Assembly (NCBI GenBank): GCA_023421675.1
Contig: JAEZTC010000006.1
Span: 124,001-188,000, forward strand
Length of the DNA: 64,000 bases
Source: Bacillota bacterium
GTDB taxonomy: Bacteria > Bacillota > Clostridia > Acetivibrionales > JANLFN01
Reading direction: 5' to 3'
Shown here: in pieces, positions 42,733 to 50,264 of the stretch
Layout: the number at the start of each line of letters is the position of its first letter
How positions within the stretch are numbered: position 1 is the stretch's first letter
Position numbers and translations under genes: made by a program
The notes under the pieces: model-generated
What the model was told of the DNA's origin: nothing
The model's database searches: none
The model's input: the letters and a program-made list of their open reading frames with translations, nothing else

Positions 42733-43068
42733 ATGAAAAAATTGTTCAAATGCAGTGTATGCGGGTATGTACATGAAGGTGAGGACGCACCTGATAAGTG
42801 CCCTAAATGCGGAGCTCCAAAGGATAAATTTGTTGAATTAGCCAGCGAAGACGCAGACAAAATATATAAATCAGACAGGACTAATGATATACACATGAAG
42901 CTCATTACCCTGGCAGGCAAGATGGCAAAGCTTTGTGAAGAAGGAATAAACTTAAATCTTGATCCTGCATGTGTATCAGCTTTCGAAAAAGCAAAGGACG
43001 AAGCATGGGTCATAAAGCAAAGATCAAAGGCTGAAATTGAAGGACATATGAAAAAGGGAAAGTGGTAA
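42733..43068 (+). CDS. Rubredoxin-like domain protein
   Basis: A 111-residue protein. Residues 1-37 form a rubredoxin-type metal knuckle pair, FKCSVCGYVHEGEDAPDKCPKCGAPKDKF, as in the C-terminal domain of rubrerythrin. The remainder (40-111) is helical with one extra Cys. It probably carries one iron and moves electrons; the partner is unknown. GGGAGG precedes the ATG. It is divergent from hcp, with which it may share a role in coping with oxygen or NO. Confidence 0.85.
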   Translation: MKKLFKCSVCGYVHEGEDAPDKCPKCGAPKDKFVELASEDADKIYKSDRTNDIHMKLITLAGKMAKLCEEGINLNLDPACVSAFEKAKDEAWVIKQRSKAEIEGHMKKGKW

Positions 43069-43139
43069 GAATAAAAAGTAACTAAATATTTGTCTCAACA
43101 TAATATGGTAGCATAAAAGTATATAATAAGGAGTCTTTT

Positions 43140-44066
43140 ATGCTTTCAGATGTTGATTTTATAAAACAATCACTTGCATTGCACCTTTTTTTTGCAAGAA
43201 TCATGAAAGAGCATTCCTTCTTTCTTCAAATAGGTTTTACTCCAAGGGATTCTAACTTTATGCAGCAGGCGGATGCGTTCAGGATACAATTTGATCAATT
43301 GCTGAATGAAGTGGTACAGCTTTCTAATGGAGTTGTAGACCAGAGTGTCCTGAACTCGGGTGAAGTGATTACTCCATACACTTTAAGGGCTGAAACCGCT
43401 TCGGCATTTTTCACCGGTGTAAGAATCCCGACAGGTATCACCCAGGCTGAAGCAGGGCTTGCAGGCGGCGGAAATATTGTTGCCAGTCCTGTACTTGTTC
43501 AAAGGATACTTGGAATCAATCAGAGAGCTATCAGCCTGGTTGCTGCTTTAATACAGTTTAAATCACAGATATTATCAAGTGTACTTAGTTGTAAAATGTT
43601 TACTGTAAATTATCCGTTACTCATAGACCATATAATGAGGGAAGCCAGGTTTTATCTTAATATGCTGCAACGGCTTCAGAACAGGGATACAGTAAATATA
43701 AACAGGGATGCATATGAACAGGAGCTGTTCTGGAATAGGATTATGGGCGAGCATGCATTATTTATAAGAGGGTTACTTGATCCTACTGAAAATGAGCTAA
43801 TCAGCACTGCAAATAATTTTGGAAATGAATTTATACAGCTTGTTCAGGAATCACAAAATGCTATTGATAAGACATTACCTATCAGTAATGTAACCCGGGA
43901 TAGCCTTAAAGCTACAAGAGATATACGTAACTTTAAAGAACAGGGGACCAAAGGAATTCTGGAATGTAAAATAAAATCTATTATAATTCCGCTTTTGGGA
44001 GACCACACCATTCGTGAGGCCAGTCACTATCTACGGCTGCTTAATATGTTCCAAAACATTCGATAA
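43140..44066 (+). CDS. DUF2935 helical-bundle protein
   Basis: A 308-residue protein made of two similar four-helix modules (about 1-150 and 155-305). Each opens with an E-H motif, MKEHSFFLQIGF near 22-33 and MGEHALFIRGLLDP near 200-213, and closes with a HTIREASHYL/HIMREARFYL helix. This matches DUF2935, whose repeated Glu/His positions suggest metal (perhaps di-iron) sites. Function is unknown. AAGGAG precedes the ATG and a terminator overlaps the stop. Confidence 0.82.
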   Translation: MLSDVDFIKQSLALHLFFARIMKEHSFFLQIGFTPRDSNFMQQADAFRIQFDQLLNEVVQLSNGVVDQSVLNSGEVITPYTLRAETASAFFTGVRIPTGITQAEAGLAGGGNIVASPVLVQRILGINQRAISLVAALIQFKSQILSSVLSCKMFTVNYPLLIDHIMREARFYLNMLQRLQNRDTVNINRDAYEQELFWNRIMGEHALFIRGLLDPTENELISTANNFGNEFIQLVQESQNAIDKTLPISNVTRDSLKATRDIRNFKEQGTKGILECKIKSIIIPLLGDHTIREASHYLRLLNMFQNIR

Positions 44067-44089
44067 AAAAGACCTTCGGGTCTTTTTTT
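44065..44089 (+). terminator. Intrinsic terminator after the DUF2935 gene
   Basis: Stem AAAAAGACC-TTCG-GGTCTTTTT. Confidence 0.9.
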
Positions 44090-44118
44090 CATATATGACA
44101 TATTGCTGTCATATATGA
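44089..44118 (+). promoter_or_regulatory. Perfect 12-bp inverted repeat before the GyrI-like gene
   Basis: TCATATATGACA and TGTCATATATGA flank TATTGC. It starts directly at the end of the preceding terminator and lies 36 bases before the next start codon, a good place for an operator. It has no T tract, so it is not a terminator. Confidence 0.55.
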
Positions 44119-44153
44119 ACTTGTATACTTAAGAAAAAAGAATGGAGAGTATT

Positions 44154-44612
44154 ATGGATTACAAAATTGTAGAGTTGAAAGAGAAGAAGGTTACAGGTAT
44201 TTCAAGGAAAACAACAAATGAGAATATGCAGGCAGTATCCGATATTGGTCAGGTTTGGGGAGAATTTATAGGTATGGGTGTATGTGAAAGCATCCCTAAT
44301 AAGGCTGATACCAGTACAATTGGTCTCTATACCGATTATGAAGGTGATTTCACCAAACCTTATATGTTTTTAGCCGGCTGCGAGGTAACTAAGTTTACGG
44401 GAGATTCGAAACTAACTGAAAAAACCATCCTCGCAGGTAAATATGCCATGTTCTCAGTCAGAGGACATATACAACAGGCGGTTGGAGCTGCGTGGAATGA
44501 AATTTGGTCTATGAATTTGGATAGGGCTTATACTACTGATTTTGAATTGTATCATAACAATTCACAAGATATAAACGACCAATTTATTGATATTTATATA
44601 TCCCTGAAATAA
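44154..44612 (+). CDS. GyrI-like small-molecule-binding protein
   Basis: A 152-residue stand-alone GyrI/SOUL-type effector-binding domain, as found at the C-terminus of AraC- and MerR-type regulators (IVELKEKKVTGISRKT, IGLYTDYEGDFTKPYMFLAGCEV, LAGKYAMFSVRGH, FELYHNN). No DNA-binding domain is present. It may bind or hydrolyse small amphipathic compounds. The ATG at 44154 follows GGAGAG. Its stop lies 1 base from the convergent ligD-pol gene; no terminator is seen there. Confidence 0.82.
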   Translation: MDYKIVELKEKKVTGISRKTTNENMQAVSDIGQVWGEFIGMGVCESIPNKADTSTIGLYTDYEGDFTKPYMFLAGCEVTKFTGDSKLTEKTILAGKYAMFSVRGHIQQAVGAAWNEIWSMNLDRAYTTDFELYHNNSQDINDQFIDIYISLK

Positions 44613-44613
44613 C

Positions 44614-45546
44614 TTAAACCAGGGCTGGCTTTTTATTTGAGGCTAGTTCCAGTACCTTGTCAATAGACTGCTTTTTATTAAGGAGATCGGCATATAGATC
44701 GCCTGTTTCCTTTAGTCTGGGCAGTGCGTTTTTTATATTAAAATCTGATGGGCTAATCTTTTCCCCTGCAACCTCATCCCAATAAAGAGGCATGGAAACA
44801 TTAGCCCCATCAACAGGCCTAAGGCTGTATTGGCAGGCCATTGTTTTACCTGGAGTATTCTGCAGATAGTCAAGATATATCTTCCCTTCACGGTTTTTAA
44901 TTAGTCTTTCCATGGAGGTGTGAGAAGGGAAAACCTTGTTTATCATTTTAAAGATATATTGTGCAAATTTCTTTACCTCTTCGTAAGGGTATTTGGGTTC
45001 TATCGGTACATAAATGTGAAGTCCTGAAGCTCCGGAGGTCTTAGGGTATCCTTTTATTCCAAACTCATTAAGTGCTTCCTTTACCAGAACAGCAACCTTA
45101 AGTGAATCCTTGAATGTCGAAGGAGGCATAGGATCAAGGTCAAAAACAGCTATGTCAGGCATAGAAACCTCCGGGACTATAGAAAGACTGGGATGGGTTT
45201 CAATACAAGCCTGGTTGACTATCCATATAAGGGTTTCAAGATTGTTGCAAAGAATATAGTTGGTTACTTTATCTTTAATGTTCGGGGATGGGATGGGGAA
45301 GGTTTTTACCCATTCATCTGCGTATTCCGGGCAGTCTTTTTGATAAAAAAAATCACCGTCAATACCGTGCGGAAACCTGCACATTGTAAAAAGTCTGTTC
45401 TTAAGGTGGGGTAATATATAGGGAGCAACCTCATAATAATAATTTATCAAGTCTGCCTTGGTATAGCCATCTTTAGGCCACAGCACCTTATCAAGATTGG
45501 TAAGCTTTACAGTTTTATCATTTATTTTAACGAGTTTATCTTCCAT
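44614..45546 (-). CDS. NHEJ polymerase (LigD primase-polymerase domain)
   Basis: A 310-residue stand-alone LigD-type polymerase of the archaeo-eukaryotic primase fold. Landmarks are LTNLDKVLWPKDGYTKADLI, MCRFPHGIDGDFFYQKD, the metal pair AVFDLDPMPP, SGASGLHIYVPI and MACQYSLRPVDGA. It fills or extends ends with nucleotides during end joining. The ATG at 45546 follows TGGAGG. It lies 23 bases after the ligase gene and belongs to the ku-ligase-polymerase operon. Confidence 0.92.
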   Translation of the reverse strand: MEDKLVKINDKTVKLTNLDKVLWPKDGYTKADLINYYYEVAPYILPHLKNRLFTMCRFPHGIDGDFFYQKDCPEYADEWVKTFPIPSPNIKDKVTNYILCNNLETLIWIVNQACIETHPSLSIVPEVSMPDIAVFDLDPMPPSTFKDSLKVAVLVKEALNEFGIKGYPKTSGASGLHIYVPIEPKYPYEEVKKFAQYIFKMINKVFPSHTSMERLIKNREGKIYLDYLQNTPGKTMACQYSLRPVDGANVSMPLYWDEVAGEKISPSDFNIKNALPRLKETGDLYADLLNKKQSIDKVLELASNKKPALV

Positions 45547-45569
45547 GTTGCCTCCATTTGTTTTAACTA

Positions 45570-46505
45570 CTAATGACTTTCTATTATACATTCCTTGGGG
45601 TCTTTATCATCTCTCAGTGCTTTAAAGGAAGAATGTCTTAGTCCGGAAGAGCCTTCTTCCAAATATTCTACTTCACAAACGTATTTTGGGTTTAGCCATA
45701 CGTGATTTTTCAAACCTTTTATTTCATAACCAAAAGGTGAGAATGCCTGAATACCAGGTTTAAATAAATTCTCTAGATAATCAAGCATTTTATCTGTAAA
45801 CCCTGTACCGGTGGTTCCTCTGTAAACAAGTTTGCCGGTGCTGTAAGAACCAAGTATGAGTGAACCTATTTCCTTATCTGAGCCTTTTATATATCCGCAT
45901 ATAACAAAATCTTCTTCTATTATCTTCTTAAACTTATACCAGTACCTGGTACGTTTTCCTCCTATATAAGGGCTGTTTATGTCCTTGGCAACTACTCCTT
46001 CAAGTCCGTTTTCTACAGCTGATTTATAAAGGTCGGTTCCATACCTGTCTACCGTTTTTGAAATTAAAATTCTTTGATTTTCAGTAACAATAGATTCAAG
46101 AAGCCTCTTGCGTTCAATCAGTTTTTCATTTCTTAAATCCCTGCCTTCATATACAAGAAGGTCAAAAACAATGTATATTGCAGGATTGGTAGCTGCCATC
46201 CTTTCGATTTTTTTAATATCAGTTACATTACCTCGTTTTTGCCATTCACTGAAAGAAGGCCTTCCTTCATGGATGACTATTATTTCACCGTCGATAACTA
46301 CAGGCTTGTGATTGAACCATGATGCCATTTCCCTGAATTCAGGATATTTTTGTGTTATATCAAGGTTGTTTCTGCTCTTTAACACATATCTGTCATTTTC
46401 TATATAAGAAATGCACCTGATACCATCCCACTTTATTTCGTATAAATAGTTTTCAGAATCAAAGGGTTTTGTCTTGGTAGCAAGCATTGGTATAAATTCT
46501 TCCAT
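45570..46505 (-). CDS. ATP-dependent DNA ligase (LigD ligase domain)
   Basis: A 311-residue ATP-dependent ligase. Motif I is YEIKWDGIR with Lys25 as the expected AMP-linked residue; VIDGEIIV, EGVVAKD and YWYKFKK follow; the C-terminal OB fold holds LGSYSTGKLVYRGTTGTGF. It seals double-strand breaks with Ku. No polymerase or nuclease domain is attached, unlike LigD of mycobacteria. The start follows 11 bases after the Ku gene. Confidence 0.93.
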   Translation of the reverse strand: MEEFIPMLATKTKPFDSENYLYEIKWDGIRCISYIENDRYVLKSRNNLDITQKYPEFREMASWFNHKPVVIDGEIIVIHEGRPSFSEWQKRGNVTDIKKIERMAATNPAIYIVFDLLVYEGRDLRNEKLIERKRLLESIVTENQRILISKTVDRYGTDLYKSAVENGLEGVVAKDINSPYIGGKRTRYWYKFKKIIEEDFVICGYIKGSDKEIGSLILGSYSTGKLVYRGTTGTGFTDKMLDYLENLFKPGIQAFSPFGYEIKGLKNHVWLNPKYVCEVEYLEEGSSGLRHSSFKALRDDKDPKECIIESH

Positions 46506-46516
46506 AAGTATCTTCC

Positions 46517-47350
46517 TTAAACCTTTACACGCTGTTTTCTGGTTTTGGGCTTTTTATCCTTATCTTCTGCTTTGGCAGTATCAGTCTTTTCTTTTGCTGC
46601 TTTTATACTGGCCTTTAACGCTTCCATAAGATCGACAACCTTGTTTTCAACACCAGGCGGGACAGATATTTCAGCTCCTGCAATTTTTTTCTCTATGCGC
46701 TCTTCAATTGCAATTCTGTATTCGTTTTTCATATTGGCAGGGACGAATTCTTCCGATAAGCTGTTTATAAGACTTTCCGCCATTTTAAGCTCATTGTCGT
46801 GAAGTGTGACATTGTATTTTAATTCACTCAATTCGTTAGTACTCCTGATTTCATCGGGGTAAAACATGGTTTCAAGTAGTATGTTGTTTTTATATGCACG
46901 TATGGCAGCAAGTGAATCCTTTGTTCTGATTGTGATTTTAGCAATTGCCACCTTGTCGGTTTTTTCAAGAGAACGCCGGAGAAGCTCAAAAGCTTTCTGA
47001 CCTCCTTCAGTAGGGGCAAGGTAATAGGATTTGTCAAAATAAACGGGATCAATATCGCTCAAATCAACAAAATTAACAATGCCGATAGCTTTGGATTTTT
47101 CACCAGTGCCCTCAAGTTCGTCTTCTTTCATAATGACATATTTTCCTTCTTCATATTCATAGCCTTTAACTATTTCGTTTAGAGGGACTTCGGAATTGCA
47201 GACAGGACAAAACTTTCTATATTGAATAGGTGATTTGCATTTTTCATGGAGAAGATTGAATTTTATATCCTTTTTTTCAGTCGCCGAATAAAGCTTAATA
47301 GGTATGTGAACCAGTCCAAAGCTTATGGCGCCTTTCCACATGCTTCGCAT
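46517..47350 (-). CDS. ku: Ku homodimer protein for non-homologous end joining
   Basis: A 277-residue bacterial Ku (RSMWKGAISFGLVHIPIKLYSATEKKDIKFNLLH start). The DNA-encircling beta-barrel has YEYEEGKYVIMKEDEL and YYLAPTEGGQKAFELL. The C-terminal tail is Lys-rich (KAEDKDKKPKTRKQRVKV), as in Ku proteins that contact DNA and the ligase. It is the first gene of the NHEJ operon. Such systems help spores repair breaks when no sister chromosome exists. Confidence 0.95.
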   Translation of the reverse strand: MRSMWKGAISFGLVHIPIKLYSATEKKDIKFNLLHEKCKSPIQYRKFCPVCNSEVPLNEIVKGYEYEEGKYVIMKEDELEGTGEKSKAIGIVNFVDLSDIDPVYFDKSYYLAPTEGGQKAFELLRRSLEKTDKVAIAKITIRTKDSLAAIRAYKNNILLETMFYPDEIRSTNELSELKYNVTLHDNELKMAESLINSLSEEFVPANMKNEYRIAIEERIEKKIAGAEISVPPGVENKVVDLMEALKASIKAAKEKTDTAKAEDKDKKPKTRKQRVKV

Positions 47351-47370
47351 AAGAAACCTCCAAAGTTAAT

Positions 47371-47500
47371 ATAAGATAAAGTAATATTTAAAATATTTTT
47401 GTATCCCAAACGCCGGATACAAAAGTTAAAAATTAAGTAATTACTTTATCTTATGGATCAAGGAACATATGTTGCCAGTATAAACAACGTGCAACATATG
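47371..47500. repeat. Nested inverted repeats between ku and the ferredoxin gene
   Basis: Three dyads lie in 130 bases. ATAAGATAAAGTAAT (47371-47385) is exactly inverted at 47440-47454. Inside it TTTTGTATCC/GGATACAAAA (47397-47424) makes a terminator-like hairpin with T-rich flanks. Outside it CATATGTTGC (47466-47475) is inverted at 47491-47500. The inner hairpin probably ends the ferredoxin transcript. The outer 15-bp arms give the region an 84-bp MITE-like form. No gene is seen in 47351-47552. Confidence 0.6.
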
Positions 47501-47552
47501 CTATTCAACATACCTATTATGCTCTTTAGTAACTTTAATATGCTTTTTTTAA

Positions 47553-48263
47553 TCAATCAGATATTACGTTTCCGTCTGTTCCTATTGTAACTACCTGCCA
47601 TGGTATCATCTTGCCGCTTGCAATAAGTGCATTTTTAGTCGCATTTACTATCCCGCCGCAGCATGGAACTTCCATTCTTAATACAGTTACACTCTTTATA
47701 TCGTTGTATGCAATAATCTGTGTCAGCTTTTCAGAATAGTCTGTATCATCAAGCTTTGGACAGCCGATTATTGTAATTTTGTTTTTCATATAATCCTGAT
47801 GTATATTTGCATTTGCATATGCTGTACAATCGGCTGCAATCAACAGGTTAGCGTTGTCAAAGTATGGGGCGTTAGGTGGAACAAGCTTTATCTGGCATGG
47901 CCATTGCCTCAATTGTGACTCTGCTCTTTCGGTGTTTCTGGTTTCAGTTTCAGCTTTTTTCTCTATAATTCGTGAACGGCTTCCCGGACAACCATGTGCA
48001 AAAGGTTGCATAGTGTTTTTCTTTGCGATTTCCATATTCTTTTTTACTTCCTCTTCGTTATATGCTTCTGCTTCTCTTTCTTCAATAGTAATCGCATTTG
48101 TAGGACATTCCGGCAAACAATCTCCAAGACCGTCACAATAGCTGTCGGATATTAGTCTTGCCTTCCCGTCAATTAACTTAAGTGCGCCTTCATGGCATGC
48201 GTTTACACAAAGACCGCAGCCGTTGCATTTTTCTTCATCTATGTTTACAATTTTTCTTTTCAT
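47553..48263 (-). CDS. Two-cluster ferredoxin-domain protein (FrdX-like, HcpR regulon)
   Basis: About 236 residues. Two [4Fe-4S] ferredoxin motifs are in residues 8-70 (CNGCGLCVNACHEG and YCDGLGDCLPECPTNA). The remaining two thirds form an alpha/beta domain with further conserved Cys (LIAADCTAYAN, IIGCPKLDDTDY, EVPCCGGIVNATKNA). Proteins of this layout accompany hcp in many anaerobes and probably donate electrons to Hcp. The ATG at 48263 follows TGGAGG; the frame opens five codons earlier. A -41.5 activator site precedes it and the regulator gene diverges from it. Confidence 0.87.
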   Translation of the reverse strand: MKRKIVNIDEEKCNGCGLCVNACHEGALKLIDGKARLISDSYCDGLGDCLPECPTNAITIEEREAEAYNEEEVKKNMEIAKKNTMQPFAHGCPGSRSRIIEKKAETETRNTERAESQLRQWPCQIKLVPPNAPYFDNANLLIAADCTAYANANIHQDYMKNKITIIGCPKLDDTDYSEKLTQIIAYNDIKSVTVLRMEVPCCGGIVNATKNALIASGKMIPWQVVTIGTDGNVISD

Positions 48264-48310
48264 TATAGTAACCTCCATTGTTATTAGTATTTTGTTGCCT
48301 TTGTGGCTTG

Positions 48311-48352
48311 ATTATAATATAATGTGAAATAATAATCGGTATCTATAGTTAC
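48311..48352 (-). promoter_or_regulatory. Ferredoxin promoter with HcpR-type site, shared with hcpR
   Basis: The -10 box TATAAT is at 48316-48311 (minus strand), start near 48304. The dyad GTATCTATAGTTAC (48339-48352) is a near-perfect palindrome with centre 48345.5, which is -41.5 for the ferredoxin gene. The same site ends 16 bases before the regulator's start codon, so the regulator may also control itself. Confidence 0.78.
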
Positions 48353-48368
48353 AAAAATGAGGAATTAT

Positions 48369-49067
48369 ATGTTTGACAAATACATTAATTTATTAGGTAA
48401 AGTAGTACTTTTTAAAAATATTTCGTCCCATGAACTTTCGGCTATGATTTTATGCTTAAACCCTTCTGTTAAGGTATATAAAAGGAATGAATATATAACT
48501 TTTGAGGGTGATGAATGTAAAGGCATAGGTATTGTACTTTCGGGAAAAGCTGTAGTGAGCAAGGAGAATGCAACCGGAAACAGAGTAATGCTAAGTGTTC
48601 TCGGTCCGGGAGAAATATTCGGAGAAATAATTGCATTCTCAAATCAGTTTACCTGGCCGGCTTCGGTAATTTCTCAGGATGAGTGTGAAATCATGTTCCT
48701 TCCAAGGGAAAAAATCATAGGTCAGTGTGAAAAGGTATGTTCCTGGCATAGGACACTTATTACAAATTTGCTTGGTATAACATCTCAAAGAGCCCTTATG
48801 CTAAATAAAAAGGTTGAATATCTTACTATAAAAAGCATACGCGGAAAGATAAGTACTTTTCTTCTTGATTTATATAAGAAAACGCAAAATAATAATGTTA
48901 TGCTTAATATGAACAGGAATGAGCTTGCAGATTTTCTTAATGTTTCAAGGCCTTCTATGTCAAGGGAAATGTGCAGGATGAGAGATGAGGGTATTATAGA
49001 TTTTCATCTTTCTGCGATCCGTATTAAGGACATTGAGGCACTTAAGGAAGGCTGTGATCAGAAATAG
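48369..49067 (+). CDS. Crp/Fnr-family regulator, HcpR-like
   Basis: About 232 residues. The N-terminal cyclic-nucleotide-binding fold covers about 10-130 (LVVLSGKAVVSKENATGNRVML-type sheet, LGPGEIFGEIIAFS), and the C-terminal HTH about 150-220 (MNRNELADFLNVSRPSMSREMCRMRDEGII). No N-terminal Cys cluster for [4Fe-4S] is seen, so it is not a classical Fnr; HcpR proteins sense NO, probably through heme. The ATG at 48369 follows GAGGA; ATG 48357 is in frame. Matching sites before hcp and the ferredoxin gene support the HcpR assignment. Confidence 0.82.
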   Translation: MFDKYINLLGKVVLFKNISSHELSAMILCLNPSVKVYKRNEYITFEGDECKGIGIVLSGKAVVSKENATGNRVMLSVLGPGEIFGEIIAFSNQFTWPASVISQDECEIMFLPREKIIGQCEKVCSWHRTLITNLLGITSQRALMLNKKVEYLTIKSIRGKISTFLLDLYKKTQNNNVMLNMNRNELADFLNVSRPSMSREMCRMRDEGIIDFHLSAIRIKDIEALKEGCDQK

Positions 49068-49094
49068 GTTACCCTATTGAATAGAGGAGTCAAC

Positions 49095-49433
49095 ATGAAT
49101 ATCCAGATTTTCGGGCTGAAGAAAAGCTTTGATTCACAGAAGGCAGAACGGTATTTTAAGGAGCGAAAAATTAAATATCAATATATTGAATTGGAACGCT
49201 ATGGTTTGAGTAAAGGGGAATTTGCAAGTGTTAAGGCCTCTGTGGGGTTAAAAGAATTAATAAATGTGAAATGTAAGGAATATACTACACTTAATATGAG
49301 TATGCTTGGGACAGGACCTGCTGCTGAAGAAATTTTATTTAAAAATCCAAAGCTTTATAACGGACCTATAGTAAGAAACGGAAATAAAGCAACTGTGGGA
49401 TATAAGCCTGAAATTTGGGCTGGTTGGGATTGA
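49095..49433 (+). CDS. ArsC/Spx-family thioredoxin-fold protein
   Basis: A 112-residue ArsC-like protein (MNIQIFGLKKSFDSQKAERYFKERKI, then the cis-Pro segment YNGPIVRNGNKATVGYKPE). The family's catalytic Cys near residue 10 is missing (GLKKSFDSQ has no Cys), and only Cys near 60 remains, so arsenate reduction is unlikely. It could be a Spx-like or redox adaptor. The ATG at 49095 follows AGAGGAG and it starts 27 bases after hcpR, likely in one transcript. Confidence 0.82.
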   Translation: MNIQIFGLKKSFDSQKAERYFKERKIKYQYIELERYGLSKGEFASVKASVGLKELINVKCKEYTTLNMSMLGTGPAAEEILFKNPKLYNGPIVRNGNKATVGYKPEIWAGWD

Positions 49434-49470
49434 AGCTGCATAAAAAATAATTAAAGAATAGGAAAAATAT

Positions 49471-49749
49471 ATGTTTGCAATATTACGCTTTTTAATACCT
49501 TTGTTGATTATTATTATACCTGTTATTTATTATTACAGGAAGCTTAAAAGAGTGTTTAACGGCAAAGGAAATGCCGAAGGGAAAAAAACAAAAAAAGCAG
49601 ATTCGTTTGAAATGGTTAAAGACGAAGTGTGTGGCAAATTTATACTAAAAAACAACTCACTTGAATTAAAAAAGGATGGAGTCAAGTATTATTTCTGCAG
49701 TGAGGAATGCAAAAACAGGTTCTTGCAATCTGACAAAAGCAACGGGTAA
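49471..49749 (+). CDS. Membrane-anchored YHS/TRASH-type metal protein
   Basis: A 92-residue protein. One N-terminal span (residues 4-22, ILRFLIPLLIIIIPVIYYY) anchors a YHS-type domain: VKDEVCGKFILKNNSLELKKDGVKYYFCSEECKNRF. The Cys near 53 and CxxxC near 80 are the usual metal ligands. It probably binds a transition metal at the inner membrane face. It lies between the ArsC-like gene and another small Cys-ribbon protein. The ribosome site is weak (ATAGGAAA). Confidence 0.8.
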   Translation: MFAILRFLIPLLIIIIPVIYYYRKLKRVFNGKGNAEGKKTKKADSFEMVKDEVCGKFILKNNSLELKKDGVKYYFCSEECKNRFLQSDKSNG

Positions 49750-49761
49750 AAAGGAGGAAGA

Positions 49762-50163
49762 ATGTTTAAGAATTTTATGAAAGACCGGTATGGTATAGAT
49801 AACCTGACGTTTATCATATTGGCCTTTGCATTGATATTTGTTACATATAAATATGTCTGGATTATTAGCGTCCTTTTAGTTGGTTGGGCTTTATTCAGAG
49901 TGTTGTCCAAAAACCGTCAAAAGCGTGTCCATGAACTTCAGGTATATAGTGCTTTCATTAATAAGATTGTTCAGTGGATAATGAAAGGTATATACAAATT
50001 AAAAAGTAGACGTACAGGCTATAAGTCAAGACAGCAGCAGAAGCAATTTCATGTATTTGTTAAATGCCCAAAATGTAAGAATAAGCTCAGACTCCCTAAA
50101 AATAAGGGAAAGCTTATGGTAACATGTCCAGTTTGTAAACAAGAATTTATTAAAAAGACATAG
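49762..50163 (+). CDS. Membrane protein with C-terminal zinc ribbon
   Basis: A 133-residue protein. Two closely spaced hydrophobic stretches (about 14-48: LTFIILAFALIFVTY, VWIISVLLVGWALF) are followed by a very basic stretch and a zinc ribbon, KCPKCKNKLRLPKNKGKLMVTCPVCKQEF (about 104-132). Function unknown. AAGGAGG precedes the ATG; it follows the YHS gene by 12 bases and ends before a strong terminator. Confidence 0.8.
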   Translation: MFKNFMKDRYGIDNLTFIILAFALIFVTYKYVWIISVLLVGWALFRVLSKNRQKRVHELQVYSAFINKIVQWIMKGIYKLKSRRTGYKSRQQQKQFHVFVKCPKCKNKLRLPKNKGKLMVTCPVCKQEFIKKT

Positions 50164-50203
50164 AGCCGGAGTATCCATGTTAATACCTGGTTTAGGACAA
50201 AAT

Positions 50204-50234
50204 AAAACTCAAGGATGTGTGTTCCTTGAGTTTT
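50204..50234. terminator. Bidirectional terminator
   Basis: Perfect stem AAAACTCAAGGA / TCCTTGAGTTTT between convergent genes. Confidence 0.92.
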
Positions 50235-50264
50235 ATAACTTATAACAAATTATTAATGTAATAT

